Numbered from the stretch's first letter, positions 21,457 through 33,407 are shown. The stretch is 64,000 nucleotides of DNA from Cryptomeria japonica (GCF_030272615.1 NC_081405.1:152066113-152130112), one strand, 5' to 3'. Notes: generated by a model not told the origin, from the letters alone. Translations and numbers: made by a program.

Positions 21457-23965
21457 CTAGCTCACTATACACATTTTAATGTACATATTACCACACTTTC
21501 ACATATTCATGCATCTTTATAAAATTCGTCTTATCTACTTCTTTATCACCAAATGTTTCTACTTATTTTGATACATGTGCTATCCATTGAGATTTTGACT
21601 TTGTCTTTTTAGAACTAATTAGTGGTCATTAGTCATCCCCGTGGTTGTGGACTCATTCCACCCAAATTTAATTTTTTAAATTTAAATGTGAGAGACTTCC
21701 CACTTTCATTGTTTGTGTGGAGAACCAACTAAACACAAGTTTGCAAAATATATTGCTATATCCCTTTACTTAAAGGCAATTGATGCATCTAATCTAATCA
21801 TCCAATAATTTGAGAACTATACTGGTGTATCATTCACAATACACATTTCAATTATTGAACTAGGAGAAATTTAATTCTCCAAAAACAATTTAGAAACATT
21901 TGGATAATTGAATTATTGTTTTCAATAATCATTTGATTTCTTAAGGTTTACCTAAGACAACTTAATACCCTAGAACTACTCAACAACCCTTAAGTTGTTT
22001 CTAAATACCACCGAGTTATCTTATATTAAACAAAATTGATAACAAAAATGCATAAAACAAATTTGCAGTTGCAAAAATTTGTGATTGCAAATTAGTCTCA
22101 AACTACTAGATTCATTCTAATATAAAGTCAACATAAAATTCTTTCCAAAATGATTACTAATTTATAATCTAAGATTCTTAATTAGAACCCTTATTAAATT
22201 CAGATCCACGTCAATCTTAAAATATGCTTTACTTACTGAACTTAATTCAATTAATTATATTTAAATTTTATTAACCACTACAAATTGTCAAAATATAAAT
22301 ATCCACTCATCATTTATTAACCTTAGCTGATTTGTACGTATTTGTATCCATACCATTGAATTAATCTGAGTTACACTTCACAAACGGTTAAATTTCCTTT
22401 ACAAATGGCCTCGTAAGATTTGCAATAGATTAAATTAGCGGTGACTTCATGAAACATGTTTCCCAGAGACATGCGTAGAAAATCTTGTGAAAGAATCCCA
22501 AACGAACAACAACATTTCTGAACAATTGTAGAGATAAGGTTTCCGCAGTCCATATTGTTGTGATTTGAATTTCTGGATTTGACTCTGTGTATCTTTTTCT
22601 TATCAATATTTTGAATCATATTCTATGATTCATTTTTGAGCAATGTTAGTCGCAGAGAAAGGATGCCTACTCACCATACTAACCAGACTTGCGCCTTGAA
22701 TTCACCATATTAATCATTATTATTAATCTTGCCTTAGTTTTTCTCATGGACCATTCACTGTGCTGATCTTTGACTCTCACCATGGTCTCTTTTGGCATAA
22801 GGTCTATGGTTAATTATGGTAATGTTTAATAGTACATCTGGTTATATTCTTAATCTTTCTGGGACTAGGTTCTGTGTATGTTCAAGCCATCTCTATCATG
22901 ACCAATTTCCATGGGTACTCTTTTTTTCTCATGTGGATTGATAATAATTCCAAGGAAAGGGCACCGACAGCGCAAATCTGATTAAACATTGACCAAATCT
23001 CCACGTACATCCATTCATTGAAACACATCAACATCTCTCTGGTATTACTTATTTATGTGAACCACATTCATGCTATGTAAACAGCGTAAGCACTAATCAA
23101 ATCTGCAGGAAATGAAAACACCATGACTATTTGAGAATGCAAGTGTAACATATGGGCAACAAAAAACTGCCTATAGAAACAATTTCGAATTTAAACAGAT
23201 CTATAGGGACTGGAAACGAGCTATGAATGCAAAAATGTAGAAGGTAGGTGGGCAGAAGAGCATATCAAAACCATCTTTGGATTATCATTGTCAACGAGTA
23301 CAATAACTTTATTGGAACTGTTGAGAAATTGTAGAGAACATTGGTAATATAGGTTACCCAGACAAGATTCATGCCACATTCTTTTTGGAGGACACTAATC
23401 CCTCCTTTCACCATACTGAACCATTGCATCTCTTAGCATTTATGGCTTGTCTTGTCTATATACTTCTGTCTAGAAACATGCAATCTTAATGATGTAGTTT
23501 CACTCCACAATCCATGAATCTTACAATTGTGAAGAGCGTATAATACTCTTATTACAGTTGCTTGCAGTAATCCAAATATGCAATATTAGCACTTCAAATA
23601 TATTGTCAAAATCCTTTCCCATTAATCTTCTTTTCATTGCTCTGAAACAGGAATTCTCCTAAATTTGCCTTATAAACATTACAGTTAAAAATTCATAACC
23701 TTGTTTGACTGCTCTGTTATTACTTGCAAGTAGTTTGTACAAACTTTTATGCTAGAAATGATAAAGGAAATCTTTTGATTACAATCTCTTAAGAGTTCAT
23801 GGAGTCATCTACGATTGTTCTAATATCTTTCTAATAACTTCTACCATGTGAACTCAGCAATCACTTTGACATCAAGTTTAAGGTCCACAGGGCATAAAAT
23901 TGCTATTCTATTTCAAGTGCCTGTTTCTTCTTCCTTAAAAGTGGATTAGAAAGATATGATTCTAT
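21457..23965. other. Non-coding interval downstream of the deaminase gene
   Basis: No domain-bearing frame or RNA gene was recognised. The minus-strand frame at 22371-22619 has no recognisable family. Sequence from about 22.4 kb on is less AT-extreme than the retroelement deserts, and may be old single-copy DNA around the gene. Confidence 0.5.
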
Positions 23966-23986
23966 AAATCAAATTGTGTGCTTGGG

Positions 23987-23992
23987 TTTATT
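23987..23992 (-). promoter_or_regulatory. Polyadenylation signal candidate for the deaminase gene
   Basis: AATAAA on the minus strand, about 205 bp downstream of the stop codon, a normal 3' UTR length for a plant gene. Confidence 0.45.
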
Positions 23993-24196
23993 CATTCCAT
24001 GAATAAACACTGTTATTTCAATACAAAAAACAGAAGTATATACACGTTGGCACTAATGAAAGATGTTTGCCATCAATTACAGAGTTTAGCAGAAGTGGCT
24101 CAGGAAATTAAGATGGCGTTGCAATGGATTTGCCATGCTTAATATTATGATGATGAGATATCAAAGCAAGGAAAATGACTCTTAGGACCAGTTAGA

Positions 24197-25129
24197 TCAT
24201 TTTACAATACAATTGAAAAGATGAAAGGAGCATTTGGGGATTATTTTCTGCAGGGCAAGTTTAATGGTATCACCCTGCTGAACAAGGGCTTCCTCCTTCT
24301 CCACAAGAACTGCCTGGACTATATCTTCATAGTTCCCTCCATCTTGACAAGTAAATGCAATGATTGCTGCCTGCAGAGGTGAAAGGCTGGGATTGAATGC
24401 AGCAGATTCTGTGTAGGAACCTTTGAAGATATTTCCTTTCACAGTCCTCAAAGCAACTCCAGAAGGGCAGTGGCTATATGGAGCATGTGATGAGTTTGCA
24501 GCTTGCAGAGCAGCCAATCTGAGTTCATACAGATCTTCAGAGGCTGAAAAGCCATTAATACTGCCATTCTCTTGATTTTCTCCAACTTTACATATGCTCA
24601 AGGCAGGATCCACTTTCGGAGAATGGAGAGACCCAAAATATAAGCTATGGAAGTGAGGCTGGAAAACAAGAGGAGTGCCCTCCTCCAAATCATCTGGACC
24701 AAATCTGTGCGGAAGAAAATGTAACAGAGACTGGGTTTCAGCACGTTCATCAGCAATCAAGATGTTAATCTCAGGGGCCCCATATAATTCTTGCAGAAAC
24801 TGTCTGCAATGGCCACAGGGGGCTGCAGATACTGCAATAAACCTAAGCTGGCGCTCTCCGTGTTGTGCTGCATTGGCTACCAGGCACTGTTCTGCATGAA
24901 CAGAATGATTCAGAGGAAGACCTACAAACTCCAGATTGACTCCCATGAAGATGCGTCCGCTAACTCCAAGGCCAACAGCTCCAACACGAAAATTGGAGAT
25001 GGGAACTCTAGCCAGAACTTGAGTAGGCTTCACTAACGTAGTCATGTATTGGGTGACTGAGAAACCCAATTCATTGCACTGGCGCTCAACCTCATCCGCC
25101 TCAATGACAAAAGGTGAGCAGCCTCCCAT
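24197..25129 (-). CDS. CDA1: Cytidine deaminase (plant CDA1 type)
   Basis: A 310-residue single-exon frame matching plant cytidine deaminase, a cytosolic zinc enzyme that turns cytidine and deoxycytidine into uridine and deoxyuridine in pyrimidine salvage. The N-terminal catalytic domain has NFRVGAVG, then HAE (His78, Glu80, the proton-shuttling Glu) and PCGHC (Cys105, Cys108), the complete zinc and catalytic set. FLPHRFGPDDL follows. The C-terminal half is the non-catalytic repeat (APYSHCPSGVAL, ESAAFNPSLSPLQAA, AVLVEKE), as in dimeric two-domain deaminases. Length is close to the roughly 300 residues of the family. The start chosen is ATG 25127-25129 (A at -3, G at +4); a longer open frame upstream begins only with TTG. 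No stop, shift or missing key residue is seen, so this looks functional. Confidence 0.93.
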   Translation of the reverse strand: MGGCSPFVIEADEVERQCNELGFSVTQYMTTLVKPTQVLARVPISNFRVGAVGLGVSGRIFMGVNLEFVGLPLNHSVHAEQCLVANAAQHGERQLRFIAVSAAPCGHCRQFLQELYGAPEINILIADERAETQSLLHFLPHRFGPDDLEEGTPLVFQPHFHSLYFGSLHSPKVDPALSICKVGENQENGSINGFSASEDLYELRLAALQAANSSHAPYSHCPSGVALRTVKGNIFKGSYTESAAFNPSLSPLQAAIIAFTCQDGGNYEDIVQAVLVEKEEALVQQGDTIKLALQKIIPKCSFHLFNCIVK

Positions 25130-25530
25130 CCTTGACAAATCCTTCAGAGTTACAAAAACTATGGTCAAATATTTGCAAATATTTTTAATCTGATCAGATC
25201 CACTCGCTCTTCTCAGAAATCATAATTGCAGCCTTGAGAGTGAGTCAAAGACATATGATATGTAACATGACTGCATAAAGCAACCACTTTTTTATCCAAC
25301 TAGAAATTTTATTCAAAGCCTCTGGTCTACATGGGCGTGAAAAACACAGAAGCACGTTCTGTCCTAAATCACCTAGTTAGCCCTAAAACAAAGTATTAAG
25401 TCCACATATATACAACCATTTTTACAAAAAATTACAGGGCATCTTCTCTCAAAATGCCAAGATTCTCTTAAGGCAACTCAATTCTGGTCAAACTCTAAGC
25501 TCAGAAATGCAACAAGAATAAACTGCATAC

Positions 25531-25576
25531 CTTCTCCACGCAAGATCCACTGAAAAGATTTTAGCCTTCTCCTCCC
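25531..25576 (-). other. Possible non-coding 5' UTR exon of the deaminase gene
   Basis: On the minus strand TTTTATTTTCATTTCAG (a good acceptor) precedes GGGAGGAGAAGG. The segment ends GGAGAAG before GTATGC (a good donor). The 46-nt piece has no ATG and contains TAA, so it would be untranslated. An intron would then end shortly before 25129; candidate acceptors there are weak (CCATAG or CTGAAG). Splice signals alone are modest evidence. Confidence 0.3.
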
Positions 25577-26822
25577 CTGAAATGAAAATAAAAACACACA
25601 AAATCAATACTACTAATTTGTTTTTTCTTTTCCGAATTTATTCAAAACTCCTTTCAGCTCACTCTGCATCGGATATCCCAGATCAAGGAATAAATAAATA
25701 AAATTAAAAATCAAAATCTTTCCGCTTAAACACCAGCATAATTTTGGATCTAAGATTTCCACAGGGAGACATTTTCCAATTCTCTTGGACCTTTTTTTTT
25801 TAATCTCACATTTCCAGTGAGATACCCTGCTAATCAATTGCGAAACTGCCTTTTTTTTTAATCAAACATTTCGAGTGAGGGATCCTTATCATCAAATAGA
25901 AAACTATTTCGGCAAATGAAGATCACTTGATTTCAAGAGAGCCAGCCTCGGCAAAAGCAGTTTCCCTCATGATGAGTGGGGCAACTCAAACAACAAAAGA
26001 AAGGAAGCTTCAACATCTTAAAAAACGGATTACACAATTTCCAGAAGCATTTTTCTTTATAAAAGAGTCCTTGACAATGAAAATAAAAATATATCAAAGA
26101 CATGAAATTCCACAGTCCATAATGATAGCTTGCAGATTTCTTTATACTCACACATTTAATCCAGAAATCTGCAAGCTGTAAAAATACAAATTGCAATCTT
26201 AAGGCACGGGCTTCTGGCCTCTTTACAGAGAGCGACTTCTTTGTATCCCTGCTCCTTATCTTGATATTATTAATTGCAGTAAACGAATATAAAATGGATC
26301 TAAAAAGAGTTTCTGGAAAATTGAAACACAATTAATTTTTTTATAAACCTACCAGATTAGCCAATAATCCAAACCCTTATCTTCAAGCCCATAAATCCAC
26401 TAAACAAAGCATAAAACTCAAATTTGTAGACCAAACAAGCTGTCTGCACCAGAATTTAACACAAACAAAAAACAAAATCCAGTCTTCGGACACCGAAACG
26501 CCAATTTTCCACAAATGCACCCAATAATTTCGACCACAGGGTTTTCTCCAGCCCAGAAAAAACAGGAAAAGAAAATCCAGGCTAAATTTCACCCCTACAT
26601 TTTCGAAAACATTTTTCTCTTCAACAAAAAAACAAAACAGTCCAAACTTTGTAGGCCCAATTCCTCAAATTACACTCATAAATCGAAAAGAACACAAAAA
26701 TCTTCATCAAATCCAAAACTGCTGATCAGAATTTCGCTTTGCCAATCCTCAAAATAAGCACTACAAATTTTCAATGAACACAAAAAAAAAAACAAAAAAT
26801 CCGCCAGATTTCACTGACCAAT
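25577..26822. other. Upstream region of the deaminase gene, no gene seen
   Basis: AT-rich sequence with poly-T and poly-A runs, compatible with 5' UTR intron or promoter sequence. The small frames here (25613-25837, 25933-26331, 26383-26592, 26515-26757) have no recognisable domain. Confidence 0.4.
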
Positions 26823-27089
26823 TTAGCGCTGCCCGATAAGCTGCGCTAATTTGTCGGAGCTACGCGCGTCCCTGCAGCTGAGATATCTTGGAGATACAAA
26901 ATGGCAAAAAATATCCTGTGCTGGAATTTGTTTGTGAAAGAATGGAAGAGCCCCTACGTACATATATTTGTCCAGCTCAGAGAAGGGAAGCAGTTGCCGC
27001 TTGCGTAGAGCCACTTTTTTTCCTAATTTTAAATTCGGGAACTCTAACCTCACCAGAACCTTAGCTGTCTCCGTCGAAGTTAAAATCAT
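26823..27089 (-). other. 88-residue open frame, possible first exon upstream of the deaminase
   Basis: The frame runs from ATG 27087-27089 (MILTSTETAKVLVRLEFPNL) to LAQLIGQR. It lies in a locally GC-richer patch about 1.7 kb upstream of, and on the same strand as, the deaminase. It resembles no family I recognise. It could be part of a first exon with promoter to its right, or a chance frame. A donor-like GTCAGT lies just past its stop. Confidence 0.2.
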
Positions 27090-27370
27090 GTATTATTGGG
27101 AATATTCGAGGGAGTTTGTACTGTAGTACAAAATAATCACTTCACACCAGAGGGTGAATAGCGTGGGATTTGACTATCAAGGGAAAAGCCGGCCACTCCT
27201 TAAAAAACTAACTTTAGACCATTCAAAAGGAAAATAAGCTTTACTATTGGGATTGACTCCAACATGGAGATTGGAGATTAGTAGGTGTGATGAATTTTAA
27301 ATTTATGGAAATGTCAATGAGTTTTTGTTTTTTTTGGGTGAAGTTGAATGGTTATAAATGAGTTTATTAT

Positions 27371-27908
27371 GGACCAAGTTTTATTAAGCAAGATTCTGAC
27401 ATCATAAGGGATGAGGTTAGGATCATACTCCAGGGGATTTTGATAGAATATATACCCATCAATCTTTGGCTTTAAGTCAAAGAGGTTTCAATCTATGGTT
27501 CACGCTCTTGTATTAGATAGTGGAAAGGACCTAGTCATTGCCCATCCTAACTTCGTGTTGGTTGTTTTAGTTGATTGCCCAAGAAAAATCTATGAATTAG
27601 CCAAATTCAATTGTTAAGTCCTTTGATTAGTGGCCAACGCATAAGAAACAATCATAAGATTGTTATCTTCTGCTCTTTAGGTCTTGCAAAACCTAGGCGG
27701 GTTCCCCTTAACAATATCATGGATCAAGTTTTGTTAAGTGTAAGACTTGGATATTATAAGGGATGCGGTCAAAATCGTACCCAGACAATTTTCACGAAAT
27801 AGATACCTATCAGTCCTTAGCTCTCAACCGAAGAGGTTCCAACCTATGACTCATGCTCTTGTATAAGATGGGGGGGAGGACCTAGTTGCTGCTCACCCTA
27901 ACTTCATG
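27371..27908. repeat. Spaced direct duplication of about 185 bp (offset 350 bp)
   Basis: 27371-27557 and 27721-27908 align from CAAGTTTTRTTAAG through ATAAGGGATG, ATAGATACC/ATATATACC and GAGGTTYCAA to CTAACTTCRTG, with many substitutions. Neither copy carries a coding frame of note. Family unknown; possibly the remains of one repeat with internal duplication. Confidence 0.7.
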
Positions 27909-28448
27909 CACCCTAAGCTCCTAAATGGTACACTGAATTTCGATGATTTTTTTGGGTTTCTTTATGTGTGACTTAAGATCTCAAACTTATTGTTTCAGTT
28001 TATAGGTAGTTGCAACAAATGTATGAGGATTTGTTATGTGCACAAAGGTAAAAATGTGGTCATTTAGAAGTGACACTTGATACCCATTCATAGACACCCC
28101 CAATAACGTTGCACTACACTTACCAAAAAAATTGTACAACTGATCTAATACATATTCCTCTAATAAATGTTTTTATCAATGCCCATGTACGAATGTCCTA
28201 GTAATCATGCACTATGGTTACCAATAAAGTTGCACAACTCCCCCAATTAAATTTTCAAAATTTAGCTAATGGGTGTATAAGTGGGCAACTATTGGTACAC
28301 ATGAAATATTTTAGTGGGCTTTTAATTATCATGTATGGGTTATTTTTAACGATAGTAATTGGGGATTTGGGTGGGCAAGAACATAGCAATTATTGGTACA
28401 TGGGAGGCTATTGGGTTCTTTCCCCTAGCTAAAACAATTTGGTCGAAG
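27909..28448. other. Non-coding stretch
   Basis: No gene or repeat boundary was recognised. The plus-strand frame 28214-28432 has no domain. Confidence 0.5.
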
Positions 28449-28450
28449 CT

Positions 28451-28593
28451 ATTTTGGCTCCAAAACAAACCTTTCGTACAACGTGATAGCAACGTGTTAG
28501 TCAATCGCAGCCATTTAATGCAAAATCAACGGTGTAAAACGCACGACTAACACGCGTGTTAGTCAATCCATACTGTCGTTTTGGAGCCAAAAT
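28451..28593. mobile_element. MITE with 18-bp inverted ends and an internal palindrome
   Basis: CTATTTTGGCTCCAAAAC at 28449-28466 is an exact inverted copy of 28578-28595. Each arm contains a TA at its outer side, so a TA target duplication flanking 15-bp TTTTGGCTCCAAAAC ends is possible, as in Tc1/mariner-type (Stowaway-like) MITEs. Inside, GACTAACACGCGTGTTAGTC (28545-28564) is a perfect 20-bp palindrome. CGTGTTAGTCAATC occurs at both 28493-28506 and 28555-28568. There is no coding capacity. Confidence 0.65.
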
Positions 28594-28595
28594 AG

Positions 28596-30238
28596 ATGCA
28601 TCCAACAATTTTGGGGTTGATATAAAACCCTCCAACAATAAGAATAAAAAAAAATGCATTGAAATGCATGTGAATATGGACAATATGGTATTAAGTGTGG
28701 GAGGATGTGTACATGAAAATACGTAATGGTATGAGAGAATAAGTTGACTTTATATGAAAGTGTGTATTTGTTAATATATGATTGCATCAAGTCATTTCGT
28801 CAAAATGACCCAAAACTAAATGGAAAATGACATAGGCAAATTTCACCATGACTAATATATTTTTTTGAAAAGCTTTAGGGGGCATGATCAATGCATGGTA
28901 AATTTATTTTTCTTCTAAAAACCACAGTAAAATTATTTTTCATGGAAAAAATACACACTTAAGTAATCTAGGCTAATTAAATGATTAGAACAATTATGTA
29001 AAAACAAATTGACCTGGATAATTGAGCTAGGTTAATATCTTGAAATAAATGCATAAATTAATTAAATTAAATGTAAGGGTACTTGCTTTCATTTGATAAG
29101 GACATCATTGTAAAAATTGTTGAAATAAAATATATATCAAGAGTTTGGATTTGTATATGTGCTTGTAGTTAACTCTAGTGTGATGTAATAAGAAAAAAAG
29201 TAAAATAAGTGTAATAGAATATATACACTTTCAAAAATAAATATTCATTTATTCAAAATTTCATGTGAAATACAACCTTTCATATATTATTGATGTCATA
29301 TGCATGTTACATTCATATCACAAAGATAGATGCACACATCACAATTTTCTCTTATAATCTCTTTCAATCATCTATCATAGACATTATTATTGTTATTGTT
29401 ATTGTTATTATGTAAGGACATGTCTCTAAACTCATCTACGTATATATCTCTGACCATTAGGAGATATTCTAAGGTATTTGGTACTACTGCAACATGCTTT
29501 TTACAAGACTTAAACATGGGTCCACACAACTAGAAAGAGACAAAAACATGTGTCCAAATTAAGAAATTTAATTTTAAAGGTTTGAAGTTCAAATTTGTTA
29601 TCATATAAACGATCTAGACTAAATTTGCATCCATAGATCAAAATCAACATTATGAATGACTAGATGTGGGGATAAAATCCACATCTCAGGAATGAGTGAC
29701 CATGGGGCCAAGCTAATATAAAATTATTTTTCACTTACATATGAAAAACATCATCTTACATAAAAGATGCATAAGTGATAACCTGGTTGTTGTAGTATCA
29801 AAACATAAGGGAAAGGGGTATGGGTATGCAATTTTCACTATTGCAAATAATGATTATTGTATTGGTGAAATCTATGAAGTGGTTTTGTAGATTGGGTTCT
29901 ACTTTGAGTATCATGTTTCAATAGAGATATGTAGAGATCACAACCTTAATTTGATGGTTACATGACCTTATTTGGATCTTTTTATCATTAAGTATAATCA
30001 AAATTTTAGGAACATTGTATCACATGAAAGGGAAGATTTTGGACAATCACACACACATGCGCGCACACACACACACACACAAATTTTAAAGGATTTTTGT
30101 TGTAAACTATCTAACTTACAAGTAAGATCAACTGCCAAATTTAGGCCTTGATGGGCATTTGCATTGTGTTTCAGTATTAATTCCTTGTGTAGGTAAATAG
30201 AATTATCTATGGGAATCAATGTTTTATTTTCTTTAAGC
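28596..30238. other. AT-rich non-coding stretch with microsatellites
   Basis: It holds a short TTATTG-type repeat at about 29385-29411 and a CA-rich tract at 30048-30080 (interrupted by GCGC). No gene was recognised; the minus frame 29998-30240 crosses the CA tract and is spurious. Confidence 0.55.
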
Positions 30239-30257
30239 AACTATGTTATCATAAAGA
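30239..30257. repeat. SINE target site duplication, left copy
   Basis: AACTATGTTATCATAAAGA, 19 bp, repeated exactly at 30442-30460. Confidence 0.9.
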
Positions 30258-30441
30258 TGGTGATCCATGTAATACAATAGTTAAAACACTTGCTTGGTGA
30301 AATTGCCACCAAGGTTCAAATCCCCGTTGGGCTGCTAGGTTCACAGGCATGACACTTTCGTTGGGCTGGTGTGCTCACGAATTTGAACAACAATAGTATT
30401 CGACACCTTAAAAAGTGCTCCTTACCAATAAAAAACAAACA
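30258..30441 (+). mobile_element. tRNA-derived SINE, complete, 184 bp
   Basis: Bounded by a perfect 19-bp target duplication, the mark of LINE-driven target-primed insertion. Box B GGTTCAAATCC (30313-30323) is perfect. Box A is weaker (TAATACAATAG near 30270). A GGGCTG-containing body follows, then CCTTACCAATAAAAAACAAAC as an A-rich tail. There is no coding capacity. The unmutated duplication suggests this is one of the youngest insertions in the window. Confidence 0.85.
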
Positions 30442-30460
30442 AACTATGTTATCATAAAGA
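30442..30460. repeat. SINE target site duplication, right copy
   Basis: Identical to 30239-30257. Confidence 0.9.
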
Positions 30461-31772
30461 CCATATTTAATCTCTTTTTCCAATAAGAATTGTCTAGTTT
30501 TAAAATTAAAAATATAATTTTGTAAGTGAAAGTCATGACCAAATAATGATTCTAGAAGAACACCTAGCTTCATTGTAATAAAAATTGATAAAATAAAAGA
30601 AGTAAAATTTAGCAACCAAACCTGTACCACTTTGTAGTGTTCAGAGAACTTTTAGATGAATACTGGAAGTCAAAAATATAACACCATGGGAAAAATATTA
30701 TGGCCTTAAAAAAATAGCTCTATTGAGCTATAGAGGGGCTAGGTGACCATATATCTCTATATAGTGACACTCTGGTGATGTAGTGGCAGCACTAGCAATA
30801 TGAGATGGTAGACTTAAAAAAAGGGTTAAGCTTTATTTACCTTTTCAAATTTTAAAGTTTGGCACTAGGGGTTGAAACCTCATATGACACTATCCATACC
30901 TTCTTGTTGAAGCCTACTATCATAGATATGAGTGGATCTATGGATGCCCGACCTCTTTTGTACTTTTATAAAAAAATTAATATCTGCAACAAAATGCATG
31001 ACCATATAACAAGGTTGGAACTAACAAAAAATGTAATTTTTTCAAATGGTTAAAATAGGTCAAATTGTATGTTAATATTTATTACTCAAGCCTCTTAGCT
31101 CCAATTTTAAAGTTTATTTTGTCCTCGGGGATCATCTATAAAATTTTACATTCAAAACTCTCTTGGTAAACATTGAAAAAAAAATAAAAGAATTCCAAAC
31201 CTAGATTTAAACCCCAAATATACAAAAAATAAAACCACAAATCCACAAACCTAGAACACCAAACCTACAAATAACAACCTTCAAAATGTGTCTCATGTCT
31301 TGAAATATCGTAAATCTTTCTTATATTGTCATAGCTTCAACTTTATATTAGATATGTTCATACAAAGAATATAAATCTTATAAGATATGTACATTATAAA
31401 AGGAAAATATAAACATAAAATTAAAAAGATATGCTATTATAATGAACGTCTTATAAAATGTGATATATAAATTACTATCACATTCACTCAAATGTTAAAT
31501 CATGAGAATTATATTCGACAAAATAGTTCATTGTGTTAAGTACTTTGTTTCGTTGTTGATTATTTTGAGAGAATTAATGAGTGTACCAGACTAAACATAA
31601 GGAAGGCTTTTTTTTTTTTTTGAAGAACATCATAACCATCTAAGATCTTGATATTTTAAAGAGAAATAACTCATAATAAAATCACCAACTTACACCCTAA
31701 AGTCTAATAAAACACATCCATAATCCATTGACATATTTTAAGAATGAATTTGGCTTATTAAAAGTCTTTTAT
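30461..31772. other. AT-rich non-coding stretch
   Basis: No gene was recognised. It includes a poly-T run near 31609-31621. The plus frame at 30859-31053 has no domain. Confidence 0.55.
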
Positions 31773-32193
31773 AATTATTATTTTTTGGATAGATAATGGG
31801 CCATTGGCCGAATAATTTTATTAATTAAAAGAAGAATTACCTAATTTACAACCCGATTCAGTGTGGTCACTAGTAGGAAAGAATTGGGCGAAGAAAACCT
31901 CCAGTCTTGCCCAAGGAAATTAATTCTTGGAATTATACAGAACAATTACAGAAAGTGGCAAATTGCCAATAAGGAGCTATACATTTGAGAAATCACTTTA
32001 ATTATGTTGTTCCTATTTAGAATAGGGTGAAGAAGACTTCGCCGAGTCAGTGCCAAACATCCTAAGCCCGATTTAATCTAGCTACCTGCAAATACAGATC
32101 TGCCTTCCAAACTATTATTCTCATCACATGGTTAGCAAGCCACTCCATAATAAATCAAATTCTAGTTGAATCCAAACTTAAGAGGATCAAAAG
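31773..32193 (-). mobile_element. Probable LINE 3' end (relic)
   Basis: On the minus strand the segment ends TTAATTAATAAAATTATTCGG, CCAATGGCCC, ATTATCTATCC and then A-rich sequence. This resembles the usual 3' UTR ending of plant L1 elements (AATAAAATT, GGCC motif, A-rich tail). Upstream is degenerate, possibly coding, sequence. Element B is inserted at its right side; sequence right of B (37734 onwards) may be the displaced continuation. Confidence 0.4.
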
Positions 32194-33393
32194 TGTTGGC
32201 AATTTGGAGGAATTGATTATGTGTTGCATTGATGTTTGTCATTGATGTCAACACTAGCTTGTTTGGTTTTCTACCGGGTTTCGGTAGAGTGGTTGGATTG
32301 TGATGTTGATCTGGAGACCATCTCCAATAATCTTTGGTACGTTCAGTTTGGTGGAATTGGTTTGGTTCGGTGATTCATGTGCGTGTCACATTCAGTTGGT
32401 TTAGGATTTGGTGATCCAGAAGCTATCATATGTTCTAGTAAGCCTTTTGGTTACCGGTAAGGGTTTTACCGACAGAGCTTTGTTGCAGATCTTTTGATGG
32501 ATTCGATAAGTGGTGTTGGTGCGGCTTCTAGAAGGTTCTTGGGATGTTGATGGTTATCATGTTTGTGTTCCAGTTGATCGGTGGTGTTGCATTTAGCATA
32601 TGGTGACCTATTTTAGGCCTGGTGCTATTCTGTGTTATTCTCCTAGGTTATGGACCGCTTTTGGTGGATGCTCTCGATGCGTTACCGGTTGGATTTATTG
32701 TTTGGTTAATGTTGTTTCGATCTCTGGATGACTTGGGATATCATTGGTTTGCGGGTTTATGTAATGGATTTATTGTATTATTTTTTAGGTGGCCGACCTA
32801 ATTGTTTAGGTCTTGGGTTTGTATAAATATGATGTAAGATCTCTTTGTAGATCATGGTCACAGATGTGTTATGGGATTATCTGTGTGTGAATAAAGTTGT
32901 AATAATATGCAAAGGTTTTGGTCGATCAAACGTGATCGAATTGGGTTTGTGTAAGAGGTTTAAAACCTCTGGTATTGAGCTTAATTAGAACTATACTCAG
33001 GCATAAGAGATGATATTCTTGCAGTTCAATCTTCTTTCTAGATTGTAGTCCGAAGATTTCTTGTAGTCAGTGAGGCTCCTTTTGTGAGGAGCAGTGCGCT
33101 CTAGGCAGTGTGCCTTCCTTCATGTGTAGGCCCCTTGTATGTAATATTTATTTATTTAATCAGTGGATAGATATTGTGGGTCTCCAATCCCACCGTGGTT
33201 TTTCTTCTTTGAGATTTTCCACATATAAACCTTTGTGTTATGGTGTTGATCTTTGTGGTTGCATTATTATTACTTGTTGTTATTTTCTTTTATGTATACT
33301 GGTTGCTAAGTTGTTGTGCTAATAAGGTTAAAATTAATCATACTGGGAGAACACTGATTCACCCCCCCCTCTCAATGTTCTTGGATTCCAATA
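32194..33393 (+). repeat. 5' LTR of element B
   Basis: 1200 bp, from TGTTGGCAATTTGGAGG to CCAATA (CCAACA in relatives). It has a TATA-like GTATAAATATG near 32822, the U5 block near 33190-33230 and a C-run near 33360. A 13-bp duplication (TTTGTCATTGATG) near the start is absent from the 3' LTR. Confidence 0.9.
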
Positions 33394-33395
33394 AT

Positions 33396-33407
33396 TGGTA
33401 TCAGAGC
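33396..33407 (+). other. Primer binding site of element B
   Basis: TGGTATCAGAGC, a perfect plant Copia primer site complementary to initiator tRNA-Met, two bases after the LTR. Confidence 0.92.

Noticed and set aside
24675-25036. Plus-strand frames opposite the deaminase gene
   Set aside because: They are antisense shadows of the real coding sequence; no domain.
25130-25168. Thirteen extra N-terminal residues on the deaminase frame
   Set aside because: The extended frame begins with TTG, not ATG. The first ATG, with a favourable context, is at 25127-25129.
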